A DNA stretch of 64,000 nucleotides, from NCBI GenBank assembly GCA_039881145.1, contig JAYKKI010000090.1, forward strand, positions 5,925,501 through 5,989,500, read 5' to 3'. Origin of the DNA: Druceiella hillmani (taxonomy: Eukaryota > Arthropoda > Insecta > Lepidoptera > Hepialidae). This document shows, piece after piece, positions 24,790 to 37,559 of this stretch; position 1 is the first letter of the stretch; each line of letters starts with the position of its first letter. Both the position numbers and the translations under genes were made by a program. Below the pieces are notes generated by a model. The model made no database searches and was not told the DNA's origin. It saw nothing but the letters and a program-made list of their open reading frames with translations.

Positions 24790-27428
24790 GCATTTGATTA
24801 GTAATTTCGATTAACATGACTCAATAATTTTAAGAGGTATACACAAGTGCGGGAAACGGCCAGCTTTATGAAACGAAAAATGTCGCGTTTATATTGAGGG
24901 ATAATGTAGGAGCTATGCCTAGACAATCCTAATAAAATACGTATAGTAAAATAGGAAACTCGTCCAATTTTTGAAGTTAGTTAAGGAAAGTAATATTTAT
25001 TTATGAATCCATGTTTATAGTGAGTTCAAATTAAGCTAGAAGAGTTGTGCAGGTAATCCATTTTACAAGTCTCTTGTTAAACTTTCCCGCAAATATTTAA
25101 AATATCTTTTTTTATAGAAAAACTTTAGAGGGCTTGACTCCTTACACCGAGGAAGAAATGTTCCAATTGAAATATTAGACGCTTTAGATAATGCTAGGTG
25201 AGCTGGTGAAATGTGTGAAATGCGTCAGCATGGACGGCGGCGATGAAGCAGGTGTGACTATGTATTGGGATGAAAATAGACGGAACGTTAGGAATGCGAG
25301 GCGGAGGTGGGTGTAAAGAGATTACCTACTATCGTATGTACACCACATTGCTAGAAACTTCTCTGCTTCACAAAAATTCTAATGCAATACGTGCATATTT
25401 TTTTAAACGCAACGCAAGTGCCGAAAATATGTCTTGTTTTAAAATAATCGTGCCAACGCCAATATGGAGACTAATATACGTATGCAATTGCTGGGCGACT
25501 TTTAGACTTGGAATATCGTTTTTCCGCATTTTCTTTTCGTAATCAAATGTCAAGATTCAGGATGTCAAGATCAAATATTCTTGAAGATTAGACATAAATC
25601 AAAGAAAGTTTACGGATTTCTTTTGTACAATGAGTTTAAACTACAATGTAAACTTGATAGAGGAAATAAACAGTTCATTAATTTATTTTACTAGTCTCTT
25701 GTCAAACTTTCCCGTCAATATATAAAATAATATATTTTTAGAGAGACATTTTAGAAGATTATGACTACTAGGAATTTCGTCCGCTGTTTGGGCGGGGAAA
25801 CTTGAACTATGTTACAATTTATACTCGTACATCTTCAAACGGAGACTGTTTAAACTATGTAGTGCCCCCAGTCACAAATACGTAAATCTAGATGCACGCA
25901 TTTATTAAAAATACAGTTGAACAACGCCATCTAGCAGAGAATTGTAAAACCGAGTTCCAGTCCAATAAGATTATGATGATCGCGTATAAAAGAAACAGAT
26001 GTCGCTGTCAATTAATTTATTTAGTCTCTTTTATTAAATTTGTAAAACAAATTGTCCAAATAACAAAGAATGTATCTATTTTTCATGCAGGCCATTGTAT
26101 GCACCATACTGAGAAGAAAACTTTAAGAAACTATTTGAAAATTTTCAACTTTTTCTGAAAAAAAATATTGCGAAATTTGTGATTTTTTCCTGAAATACGC
26201 TTCTAATATACTCAGTTTGATGTACATAATTACCTGTGTAAATAATTGACGAACCTATCTTGTTGTATATATCCTTTGTGATAGTTTATATAGTTACATG
26301 AATTGTGCGTGCGTGTACGTACCTTGGATTATTAATAATTTTACGTGAAATTTCATATAAATTTATCCATTTATTAAGGAGAAAATAGCAAATACATAAG
26401 CGCACAAAGACACAAACACTGAATTTTTTATACATAATAGTTATATTAGACGTATTCAAGGTCTTAAAATGATGTGGCTACAAAATAAATGTTACTTGAC
26501 GACTTCATGCTTTATGGTGGAGACATCTGACGTTAAGCATGAATTCGTCTGATGAACAAAGTTAAAAAAGTAGTGTCTAGTTATAAGCAATAATTTCATG
26601 GGAAAAATTACATTTGTAGAAGGCCGTAAATATTTTAAAAGAAATTTCACGATCGATTAATCGTGGTGTGTAATTATGCTGATTATTACAAACTATAAGT
26701 AAAATATTCGAACATAAAGAAATTGCAAATTTTTTATGAAAAATAATTTCATGTTCGTTATATTTTCTAAACTAGTTATATCGACTACTCTAGTGAAACT
26801 AAACATTTTGTATGTATCGAAATTATTTTGTAATGTTTTGGATTATCGCGATCGGTTTAAGGATCGGCGCGAGTCAGTCGATATGCATAACAATATGTAG
26901 CAGATGTTGAGTTCAAGTTTTTATTGATCTTGCTGTTTCCAAATGGTATATATTCCCTGAATGTTTTAGCTGAAAGTTGTGAAGAGTTACTTCTGTATCA
27001 AAATCTGTGTGGGCAGGCAGACCTGGTATATATTATAATAGAAAATAAATGACGGGACGGATAATACCGAAATACCCATGACTTTTAAAATAAAGTTTTA
27101 GCTTTCACATGTTTTCAACATGTTACGTCTAGAGTGGTGTAAAGTTTTATTATTAACATATATAAATAATATGAATATATACGTATAATATAATAATATA
27201 ACGTGATAATTTAAAATAAATTATTAAGTTATGTCTAAAACAATTGTCGGTTTTTATAATGTTAATTAGAAGCCTTACTTAAATTAGTAACGAATGAAGA
27301 CATCGTTGTCACGTGACTTGGAACATTTTCGACGTTGTATTTTTAACGTAACCTAATTAGATCTGTCACGCTAACACACTTTTCAATGTATTCACGTTCA
27401 TTAATATTGAGAATAAATATTGTTGCAG
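24790..27428. other. No gene recognised
   Basis: A roughly 100-bp diverged duplication (tagtctcttgt-aaactttcccg) occurs near 25065-25125 and 25690-25750. Small frames here, including 25270-25542 and 25892-26158, lack protein-like features. A diverged copy of repeat D lies near 26190-26285. Confidence 0.4.
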
Positions 27429-27529
27429 TTACCCAGAAGCGTGGGTCGACCAAGGACTTTATAGAAAAATGAACTTTGAAATGATCGTAAAATTAGCAGA
27501 TGAGATGGAAACGAAATTCGGAGTGTCCG
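27429..27529 (+). CDS. Orphan exon-like block on the plus strand, unrecognised protein
   Basis: A 101-nt block lies between an acceptor-like sequence (aatattgttgcag) and a donor-like one (TCCG|gtaact). The first base ends a codon; then 33 codons read YPEAWVDQGLYRKMNFEM and IVKLADEMETKFGVS, with one base left over. Composition is far more protein-like (Trp, Asp, Glu, Lys, Met, balanced GC) than the chance frames around it. The other two frames are broken. I do not recognise the family. It could be an exon of a gene nested in the large intron on the opposite strand, a retained piece of a pseudogene, or chance. No neighbouring plus-strand exon was found. Confidence 0.45.
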
Positions 27530-27949
27530 GTAACTATCGAAAATCAAAAGTAATTAGTTTGCAGTTATATCGTAATTAATGTTAGGAGAGATTGTTTACA
27601 ATTTTGCCTCGGTTTTTGAATTAATAATTTTCATTAAACGACAGTTACAAATAAATCAGAAAATACGTCAAAAATGAGAAATTTTTATCATACAAAGGGT
27701 ATATTTAACAATTAATAAGTGAAAAAAGTTATTTCGTGTCACATTGAAATTTGTCACGCAAAAAGGCATTAGGTCATGGGCGATTCGATTTTATTCCTGT
27801 GCAGATATGGTCATGTGCTTTCTTTATTACGTTTTACCTTTACGTATTGTATGAAATTGTAAGGGGAGTGTGTGTATGAATATCGAAAATATTTTTGGAA
27901 AAATGATGATCTGTCCAGCAGTTTTGCCCTGATTGAGTAACAAACATGC

Positions 27950-28068
27950 AATATAATATTAGTGGGATGTTATATTTTATAATATTAGTGGGATGTTATA
28001 TTAATAGGAGATTATTTATTGCATTTATAATATTAGTGGGATGTTATATTAATAGGAGATTATTTTAT
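27950..28068. repeat. Short tandem repeat
   Basis: ataatattagtgggatgtta recurs three times, the last two followed by ttaataggagattatt. Confidence 0.85.
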
Positions 28069-28285
28069 GTTTGAAGAAGTGTTAAAAGTAAGACACTGAA
28101 TACATTTCATTATATCAATCTGATCATTGGCTAAGTAAATCTTTTTCAAGTCCGAAAAGTTAAGGAGAGTATTTACGTACAGTTAAACTGTTACCAAATA
28201 AAATAAAATTTATATGTTTATATACTTATAATTGGCCATGGAAATATAAATATATAATTAATAATAGAAAACAAATGAATTATTA

Positions 28286-28463
28286 AATATATTTGGCGTT
28301 GTATAAATCCATTTTAGTTTAAATTTTCACAACTAAATGAAACTTTACAAATTGCTCACCTGGAGATATTGTCATATAACGAAATCTAGGTCGTGGTAAA
28401 GAATTTAAATAAAGTAGGAATAATACCATATCACATAGTTTCATTTAGTTGTGAAAAATTAAA
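28286..28463 (+). mobile_element. Hammerhead-bearing retroelement relic, copy 1
   Basis: The copy shares the blocks of the elements at 41431-41761 and 46484-46830: a hammerhead-like core, tctaggtcgtggtaaagaat, a tttaaataaagtag block and agtttcatttagttgtga. The terminal motif ttggcgtt, in the opposite sense, lies at its left end. The ends form an inverted repeat (cacaactaaatgaaact / agtttcatttagttgtg). Confidence 0.65.
28356..28396 (+). ncRNA. Degenerate hammerhead-ribozyme-like motif
   Basis: The order is stem I strand tcac, CTGGAGA (consensus CTGANGA, so one core A is G), a short hairpin with a damaged 5' arm, GAAA, a short self-complementary stem III tctagg, then t-c and gtgg. The core change makes activity unlikely. 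Confidence 0.45.
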
Positions 28464-28469
28464 CAAAAA

Positions 28470-30200
28470 CGTATTATTGTCAAACTACAACTTCATGGTT
28501 TACTGAAATAAGTTCAATGACATGTGTATGTATCGTTGGTAGATCCACCAATAAATATCTGATTTCACATCTGTGAATATATTTTAATATAGATATGAGT
28601 TAATGTAGGTTTATAATATTATAAGTGTAAGTCACTTTAATCGTATGCCATTGTAAAATACATTAAATTGTAACTAAATTAACTTAATTAAACTATTTAT
28701 CCCCTGGTTCAAAACATGCAATTTTAAATCAATATCGTAAGGAAAATATGTTAGATTTTCAAATGTATTAAACATAAATAAGTGACAATGTAAAAGAAAC
28801 ATTTTAATCTATCACGATACATTCACTAAACTCTAATGTTTGTTTTATTTGATCATCTGAGTGTCTATCATAAATTCATGACACATGAAAGCTAACTTCG
28901 TGAAAAGTAATTTCAGACTATTGACATTTCTACTACTGGCGGTTCCTATTTACTGAATCTTGTTTCAGTATGTATATGAATTGACAGTCGTGTTGTCAAA
29001 AGCAGCTTTTCCATCGAGCTGGAAAATTATTATTCTGTTCTAAACACAGTTACCTTTAATAAGATTTTTTTCGATTTTTTATGAAAATTGGTTCATTGTT
29101 TTATTATATTTCATCTTAGACATGATTTTCATGATGTTCGCAGCTACTGCATTATGCAGGCTACGTTTTTGATATAAAAATAATAGAAGGCGCGCTTCTT
29201 TCATTACACTTGTATATTGGCTTAGTTTAAGCAGAGCTAATTATAAGTGTATATTATAAATGTGGGTTGTTGTAAGTATATGTTGGTATAACTGTACATT
29301 ACATATATAATATATAAGGTGCATTTACGCACATAAGTGTAAATATCCATTAGTATCTTTGTTAGTATATGTAAGTATAAGTGTTAATTTAAGTCATATT
29401 TATATTTTAGCAATATTTTAATATAAGTATTCATCTGGAATATTAAAATATCTTTGACCAAGATATTTCACTATTTTGAATTGCCTAATAAACATGGTAT
29501 AGAACAGAATTTTGGGTCTTTGGTTTATGGTTAAAAATACCCTTTAATACCCCTTGTAGTGAATTAGTTTACTAAGTTCAAATAATTTTTCCAAATTCTG
29601 TGAAATTATTGCAAGTAATGAAGCATTGTGCCATAAGTTAAACAAGTGTTTTTAGGCATTGAGACTTCCTTCGTATTAACAGATAAACGCTAAGGGTTGA
29701 TTCCATTGCGTTTTACCGACATTTTATATATCTTTACGTCATCTACAAGTAGATTTATGTAAGTTTCTCTAAAATGTAATGTTCATTGAAATGTATGTTT
29801 AAATTTGAACAACATGTTACAGATGGCGCCATTTATTATATTTATGGGTTAAATGCTATTTTTTTCTTAATTAATACCTTAAAATAATATTCAATTACAA
29901 AACCGTGCAAGTAAAGTTTAAATCATAAAATATTAATAACCATTACTTTAGGTAGAAATTACAAAGAACATATATGTAGCTAAATTAGTTATATATAAAA
30001 TCTAATGTAGGTATGTATATTATAATTTTGAACCGGTATATTTATTATAATTTTGCGCCGATTAACGTAAAATTATTCACATTTACTATCTACCTCTTGC
30101 AATAAATATTAAGTAGCGTTTTCCACACAGTGAGTGGAATTTTAAAAAAGACCGAGAAAACCAGGGTAATTAGCTAGTTCAATAGTATTCATTCCAAGTA
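28470..30200. other. No gene recognised
   Basis: AT-rich DNA with cryptically simple sequence around 29230-29400 (recurring ataagtgta/gtatat words). No exon or repeat family is supported. Confidence 0.5.
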
Positions 30201-30202
30201 TG

Positions 30203-30203
<1 letters not shown>

Positions 30204-30262
<59 letters not shown>
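30204..30262. repeat. TA microsatellite
   Basis: About 29 uninterrupted AT dinucleotides followed by a T-run. Confidence 0.9.
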
Positions 30263-30266
<4 letters not shown>

Positions 30267-30477
30267 TTCTTTTTTTTTTTTAGACGTTTTAATATAATTT
30301 TAAATGCCCTGATTATGCATGCATTTAAAAAAAATGCAAACAACTTAACAGTCGCATTTATTGACACAATATTTATAATTCCCTATCGGTTTATGGCAAG
30401 GCGATTTGAATCAAACTGATATCTCTCTCCCTTATATAGGCTGTTTGATAATCAGTTTACTAAGAATTTATTTTGGG

Positions 30478-30810
30478 ATTCCTCTCGAAAATATCAGACG
30501 AAAATAATCTGAAACATTTTTTGATTTGGGTTTTTATTACGGAGAAATAATTTACTTTTTTTAGCAATTTTTTTTTATTTTCAACGTTTTCTCAATCATG
30601 ATTACATTTAAACTTTTAGCTGTTATAAGCGGAATATCTACGAAAAAGAGAAAATATACTAAATTGCCAATGCAATCGGGATGCAAAACGGAATTAAGGG
30701 TTCATGACAATGAGGCCGTACGGCGCCCGGTGTGCGGGCATTTTAGAATTTTTAACTCTTACGCTGAAGTTGAAATAGTGAATCTCGAGAACAGTTGAGA
30801 TACGAAACAA
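30478..30810 (+). repeat. Dispersed repeat family B, copy 2
   Basis: The copy matches 1717-2090 in order (cctctcgaaaatat-agacg, ttattacggagaa, ttctcaatcatgatta, ttgaaatagtgaatctc). The plus-strand frame 30598-30798 lies inside it and is therefore probably not a host gene. Confidence 0.55.
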
Positions 30811-30949
30811 CTTCGTTGATTAAATCGTATTATTTTGTACCGGGGAACCATTTTATTTCAATGTTATGTCAATTTAACAACATTGTTGGATTATGCCACA
30901 GAATAGATTATATAAATCGTGTCTAGTTTATAAAGCGATTTTGTTAACA

Positions 30950-31120
30950 CCTTCATTCGCAGTTGGAGCGCGGAGAGCAATTTCAGAGATCGCCCACGTA
31001 GAAAGCGAATCTGAAGCTGGCGTGCTGCATTTTGGACGCGCTGATTAATCTGGTACCGCGTCATTTAGCTGCTGCATTGAAGGTTGTTTAATTAAATGGC
31101 CGGTACATTTCGGCCTTCTT
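30950..31120. other. GC-elevated island in intron
   Basis: The stretch ttggagcgcggagagc through catttcggccttct is less AT-rich than its surroundings and has no long frame. It is a candidate regulatory or transcribed segment only. Confidence 0.25.
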
Positions 31121-32814
31121 AGAGGGCGTTTCTTTTGTTATTTGTTGTGTAATATTCGTTCAGGTAATAATTTATTACAGAATAATAATATCAAGCTTTT
31201 TTAGTTTAGAAGAGAATCAGGAAGTTTTAGGTTCTTTTCATCAGTTTTAGAGATTGAGTATGATTTTCGATCACATTTTGGAAAAAGTATAATTCAAAAT
31301 TGTTATTGTTGGTTTTATATATATTATTATATATCAGTGTGATTGTATATGTCTGATTTTGTAAATAAACGCGGCCTTCGTTTATAAATTACTCGAATTA
31401 AGTCTAAATTTAAATTTTACTAAACATATAGGTATGTATTTACTTTTGCATTACATCGTAAGAGGTTAAAAGAATAGAAAATATCTGCAAGAGTTACGTG
31501 GTCTAACGATTGGGAGCGGAGGAGAGGATAAACGGCAAAATTCTTTGGAAGCTCATATCTTAACAAAGAGATCTCTTGTAAAGAAAAAAATTCGATATCA
31601 TTTTAGATGGCCCTCTTTAACGATGCTATACTCGATGCAGTTCATGAGAAAGACTGTACTTCTTTTATTTCTATAGTTATGTAATCCAACTATATCTTTC
31701 TATAAAATTTTAACTTCATCGGTATTTAACTGGAAATGCTATGTGTGACATATATACATATGGACGTTATGAAATCATATATTTTCAAAAGAAATGTTAG
31801 TGGATAATAACGATCTACTTCGTAGTCTTTATGTACGTAAGTACGTACGTATGTGTCCTTTCAAAGGCTTATAAAATATGAAGGATGCTCTAACTTCGGA
31901 CTTCTTTATTTGACAGTGCACAGCAGAACAAATGCCACGATAAGTTGCAGAGTTAAGAAATCTGTTCCATCCTTGAGCTACACCATCGAAATGTTGAAAA
32001 CTATGTGCTACAAAGCTGAAAGAACAAGTAATTGAATTGGGACCAGGCGAATCGCAGGTTAATCGTATTGATCCATAGATAGTACCATTGTTTTAGTTAC
32101 AATTGGATAAATATTTCAGAAGATAAAGGTGAAGAATCTTAGTTACTTCATAATAGTCACGAGGAGTTAGAACCAGCTGCTGTCATAAAAAGTACTCCGC
32201 CAATAAACGCGCCTTTTAAATTTAATAAGCCTTTGAAAGCGTACATAAATACGTACGAATATACATATATGCACAGAGTCCAATATGATTCGTGTTTTTT
32301 CACTAACATTTCCTTGGAAAACACCTTTTTCTTAAATTTTTTGATCCTGTCCTGGATGCCAACACGATTCTTTAATAATTTTGATGAAAATCCAAACAGA
32401 ACCTTAAAAAATAACGAATTTAATTTAAATTTATGTTTCAAATGCTATTTTAAGGAAAGTTTTGCCTGTTTTTATCCCCAAGATCACTCGTTACTATTTA
32501 GTTTTCCCTAACTGTGTGAAAATGTGTGACAATACGCATAAAGTGTTTGTGCGCTGTGTGTCCTGTATCTGCTCCTCATAGCGAGGTGATTGCTGCATCA
32601 ATACAGATAGTGTTATTTATCATTAGATGATATAGATATTTTTTGGATTTAGTAGAATTATAAAAAAAAATCAGCGTTCATTATTCAGTGTGACGACAAT
32701 AGACTTTTCTAAACAGAGAGGCGAGATGAATAAATACAAGCTTGGAGCGTTTATAAATTGATAAATTTGTAAACAATGTGGATATGTTTATTATTGCGAT
32801 TATTTCTTGACACT

Positions 32815-33120
32815 AAGATAATCAATCCGCTTACTGCGAGGCTAAATCCGGTTCGGCCGATTCGCTCGCCACCGGTTATTAAAAGAAAACAAATTGTCGA
32901 TTGTGAAAACGAATTATCTCTGTAATGAAGCAGGTGCGACGGTTCGCGGCAGCAGTAGGTGACTACGCTGTGCTCTTGAAAGTGTGCCAGAGCCGCGTGC
33001 ATTGTTCGAGAAATAAACAGCGGTAAAAACAGCACTGAGAACGTGAATCATTTCGCGAAAAATCTCCCGTGTACAGTCAGCCTGGGCGCGTGACAGGCGT
33101 GTTTCGTAGCGTTTCGAAGC
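32815..33120. other. GC-elevated island in intron
   Basis: CpG-containing sequence (cggttcggccgattcgctcg ... gttcgcggcagcagtagg ... tgggcgcgtgacaggcgtg) stands out from flanks. Its minus-strand frame (32751-33035) has no protein-like features. It may be a promoter or enhancer of the host gene; no core promoter element is decisive. Confidence 0.3.
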
Positions 33121-33201
33121 CTATCTTTAGGTGTATATGTAGATAAGCAAAAACGTCTAAGGAAATATCTTTAGAATAGATGTATGACTTATACAAGTTT
33201 A

Positions 33202-33661
33202 ACATTAGGTATAGATACGATTTTCCAGAAGGGACTCTGTGGAATTTCTACAGAAAACTTCACATTTTTTTGTTATGAGTTAGATCAATTATTTGGAGTC
33301 CACATGAAACCAAGTAGAGAATCATGATTCAATGTGTTGCGAAAGATATTCTTTCGATATCTCTATGTGAGATATGGTTAGTTCTCTTTACTATAAGTGT
33401 CTCTTACTTATTAACACTAGGTGTAGATACGATTTTCCAGAAGGGACACTATGGTATTTCTACAGAAAACTTCAAAAAACTTTCTTTTTTTTGTATGTAA
33501 ATACAATCTTGTCAGGAAATAATCACGTCTTTAGCAGTAAGTTAGAAATTAGTTCAATTATTTGGAGCCCACACGAGATCAAGTAGAGTATCATGATTCA
33601 ATGTGCTGCGAAAGATATTCTTTCGGTATCTCTATATGAGATATGGTTAGTTCTCTTTATG
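33202..33661. repeat. Tandem duplication, 210-bp unit, each with a hairpin
   Basis: The unit starts ttaggtatagatacgatttt, includes gggac-ct-tgg and a ttctacagaaaactt block, and ends ttagttctcttta. Copy 2 (from about 33412) carries about 37 extra bases. Both contain the stem cgaaagatattctttcg. Confidence 0.9.
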
Positions 33662-33954
33662 AATTTGTTCGATTGCTAAATGGAAATATTTGGAATTGTT
33701 GTTGAGGATATTATCGCTTTCGTACTTAATAACGTACCGTTCTCTCGTAGTTATAGAATTATGTTGGAATTCTTCAGTTTCTCACGGTATTCAATTGTTC
33801 AAACGCCCGATCGTAGTCGTGAGAGTTTTAATTGTTTACCATGAGTACAAATACATTGTAGAAAATAGCTGCCTGTCTTTTTTTCCAAACATTCTTTGTC
33901 CAAACAGGCTGTGACTGCATTTCGTTTTAATTGTCTTTTTAGGATTCCGTAAAT

Positions 33955-34185
33955 AAAGTGGAAACACATAGTTTCTCCATGTCCGTTTGCAAGTCACAGC
34001 TATTTACTCTCATATTATTAGTGCTATATGGCTGAAATTTGGTATGGGTATGCATGTCTATAACACCTATAAAGACCTGAAATATCTTTTAAAAACATTT
34101 TTAAAGGTGAGGTACTCTAACATTTTTTTAAGGTATCTCACCCCATGTGTAAAGAGAATCAGTTTTTTTATTCACATACAGGGAT
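33955..34185 (+). repeat. Degraded interspersed repeat
   Basis: ttctccatgtccgtttgcaa, gctatatggctgaaatttgg and tatctcaccccatgtgtaaa in this order resemble a widespread repeat type that I associate with lepidopteran genomes. This is recalled similarity without alignment. Confidence 0.35.
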
Positions 34186-34296
34186 CCGGTTACATAATAT
34201 TAAGTTATAAAATGTTACCATTTACGAAATATTTAGCTTTAAAGCTTAACAATTAAACCTCTATTTTCGAATAACAGAAAAGTATTCACAATAGTA

Positions 34297-34297
<1 letters not shown>

Positions 34298-34386
<89 letters not shown>

Positions 34387-34387
34387 C
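34298..34387. repeat. TA microsatellite
   Basis: About 43 AT dinucleotides with single G interruptions near each end. Confidence 0.9.
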
Positions 34388-34642
34388 ACATGGTGAGAAA
34401 TAATATTAACACTTGTGACTAGTTTAACAGAAATACTATGTAAGCTAAATATTTATATACGCGTGTGTGTTTATGGAACCTTCGTATTGTGAGTTATACA
34501 AGTACTTGACAAGTTTTTTATATAACCTTAATTGATTACCCGGTCTTCTCACAAATCTAGTTATTTATTTTGTACTTTCATCGAGTACAGAACTCTAGCA
34601 ACCAATCTTGCAACGTAAAAGCGTTTATAAGCGTGTAAGCAC

Positions 34643-34706
34643 AGATACTGACTAGTAATTAGCCATACATTTGCGCTTATGTATGGCTAATTACTAGCCA
34701 GTATCT
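34643..34706. repeat. 28-bp-arm hairpin
   Basis: agatactgactagtaattag followed by ccatacat pairs with 34679-34706 over 28 bp with one mismatch, leaving an 8-nt loop (ttgcgctt). It could be a miniature element, a structured RNA or a small-RNA precursor; nothing else decides. Confidence 0.8.
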
Positions 34707-34950
34707 GTTTTTTATGTGTTATTTTGCTGTAGGCATAACAGTTTTATTTAACTAAAAATATTTTTATCGTTTCGTTATGCAACAAAAATAGATCACAACA
34801 AACTATGTTTAATAATTAACAGTATTGAATACTGAATTTATTTCCACATTTTCACGTTGTCTACAATATTTTTATATATTGTGTTAATGTAGTTGTGATG
34901 ATTTAAAAGTTCACTTAAATCATTATTGTCCGTTATCTATATATATTTAT

Positions 34951-34957
<7 letters not shown>

Positions 34958-35014
<57 letters not shown>
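34958..35014. repeat. TA microsatellite
   Basis: About 28 AT dinucleotides; the frame crossing it is low-complexity. Confidence 0.9.
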
Positions 35015-35017
<3 letters not shown>

Positions 35018-35460
35018 CCAAAAAGTTTTATGTACCCTACATCCATCTGGATACTATAAGTTATTGATAATGACGTCAGTTTCACGTCAATCGGATAAGA
35101 CGTTCCCGTGCCAGATCATAAAAAACAAACAAAAATTTCCGCTTCTCTTCATAAAATTAGTATTATGTGGCGTCGTTATATATTACAGCGTTATAGCAGT
35201 TATTAATATGTATATCGTATAATTAGTCCTTTGCATCACGTTATTTTTTTTGTAACCATTTGTAAATAATTAAATAACATTTTTTGTTTACCTACAAATA
35301 TTGTTGGAACGTTATGTCGACACTAATATATTATTAGAAATATATATGATGCTAAAAACTTTGAATATACAGATGAGAAGCAAGCGAATTAAATTTCTCA
35401 CATATACGGAGTAATAAAGATGTACTATTTTCATACTTAATTAAATTCGTAACGTATAGA

Positions 35461-36610
35461 GAAAATAATGCAAGACACAAATAATGATGATGATAATATT
35501 GGACATTAAAAGCATTAAATGGTCTCTTGAAGTAAGAATTTTCGCTTAGGTTTTGAGAAGTTTCTTATAAGGAGGAACTTATAGTAATAATATAATTGAT
35601 TATTATATTTAGCGACCTTTTTACGACGAGTTATGTTACGAAATATTCAGAGAAAGACTGCAAGACACAAATAACAATGATGATTATACATGGACATTAA
35701 AAGCATTAAATGGGCTCTTGAAGTAAGAATTTTCACTTAGGTTTTGAGAAGTTTCTTATAAGGAGGAACTTATAGTAATAATATAATTGATTATTATATT
35801 TAGCGACCTTTTTACGACGAGTTGCGTTACGAAGTATTCAGAGAAAGAATCCAAGACACAAATAACAATGATGATTATACATGGACATTAAAAGCATTAA
35901 ATGGGCTCTTGAAGTAAGAATTTTCTCTTAGGTTTTGAGAAGTTTCTTATAAGGAGGAACCTATAGTAATAATATAATTGATTATTATATTTAGCGACCT
36001 TTTTACGACGAGTTGTGTTACGAAATATTCAGAGAAAGAATCCAAGACACAAATAACAATGATGATTATACATGGATATTTAAAGCATTAAATGGTCTCT
36101 TGAAGTAATAATTTTCTTTTAGATTTTGAGAAGATTCTTATAAGGAGGAACTTATAGTAATAATATAATTGATTATTATATTTAGCGACCTTTTTACGAC
36201 GAGTTGCGTTACGAAATATTCAGAGAAAGAATCCAAGACACAAATAACAATGATGATTATACATGGACATTAAAAGCATTAAATGGTCTCTTGAAGTAAG
36301 AATTTTCACTTAGGTTTTGAGAAGTTTCTTATAAGGAGGAACTTATAGTAATAGTATAATTGATTATTATATTTAGTGACCTTTTTACGACGAGTTGCGT
36401 TACGAAATACTCAGAGAAAGAATGCAAGACACAAATAACAATGATGATTATACATCGACATTAAAAGCATTAAATGGTCTCTTGAAGTAAGAATTTTCAC
36501 TTAGGTTTTCAGAAGTTTTTTATAAGGAGGAATTTATAGTAATAATATAATTGATTATTATATTTAGCGACCTTTTTACGACGAGTTGCGTTACGAAATA
36601 TTCAGAGAAA
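35461..36610. repeat. 191-bp satellite, six copies
   Basis: The landmark gcaagacacaaat (or ccaagacacaaat) recurs at 35470, 35660, 35851, 36042, 36233 and 36424, giving periods of 190-191 bp. Copies are highly similar. Each holds the 8-bp-arm palindrome aatataat-tgatt-attatatt, followed by agcgacctttttacgacgag. No coding frame is conserved across copies. Confidence 0.95.
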
Positions 36611-37197
36611 ATGTATTTTTAAAATTTATTTACTGTAGTGTATCCATAAATATGCAGTAAATAGGCAAATAATATGAAACACTTTCTCAAATATAAAATA
36701 AACTTAAAACAACTCTATGCAAATTTAACGAGCGATCTATCATAAACCCAGGCATATACTACAGAAGACGGCTGTTTTTTGATACGTCCAAATCGATTGA
36801 ACAAAATGTTATCATAATAACCTGTTTGGATATTTCAAACAATGTCGACATTGGTGCGTCTTCGTAATAACATTTTTTTCCTCGACACCTATAAATTCTT
36901 ATATTATCTTCGATGAAATCTTCTGAAAATAAAATCTGTAGATTTTTCATTTGTACAGTAGTATGGCGTGGTATTATATTTTCTAATTTTGCAGGGTCGA
37001 AATATTCCTGGTCAATTTTCTAGTGATGAATATTATATAAATGCACAGTAAACGCTTATGCCTAATGCTGGTATCGAAAACCATATTTAAATCGCACTGT
37101 TGAAATTCATGCTACCTCCTCACAAATAAATGTCACGTCCCATTAAATTTATAACTGCAGTCTTTTGATAATTTTTACCCTACTACTCGAGATTACA

Positions 37198-37545
37198 ATA
37201 AGAGTAATTATAACTCGGGTAATTTTACAAGTATTCAACTTTATGCTAAGTGGCTTATTTACTTTCATTCTAATGAGATTGCCATTTTGAACATCCTCGT
37301 GGATGTGTTGTGCATTATTATCGATTAGAGTGTCGGTCTCGAGGCTACTGTAGAAGAAATTATAACTCGGGTAATTTTACAAGCAATCAACTTCATGCTA
37401 AGTGGCTTATTTACTTTCATTCTAATGCGATTGGTATTTTGAACATCCTCGTGGATGTGTTGTACATTATTATCGACTAGAGTGTCGGCCTCGAGGCTAC
37501 TATCGGAGTAATTATAACTCAGGTAATTTTATAAGTACTCAACTT
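37198..37545. repeat. About 152-bp tandem repeat, 2.3 copies
   Basis: attataactcgggtaatttt occurs at 37207, 37358 and (ctcagg variant) 37511. Between them catcctcgtggatgtgttgt and gtgtcgg-ctcgaggctact are repeated. Confidence 0.9.
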
Positions 37546-37559
37546 TTAATATAATTTTT

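Noticed and set aside
30598..30798. Plus-strand frame of 66 codons
   Set aside because: It lies inside dispersed repeat family B and has no domain.
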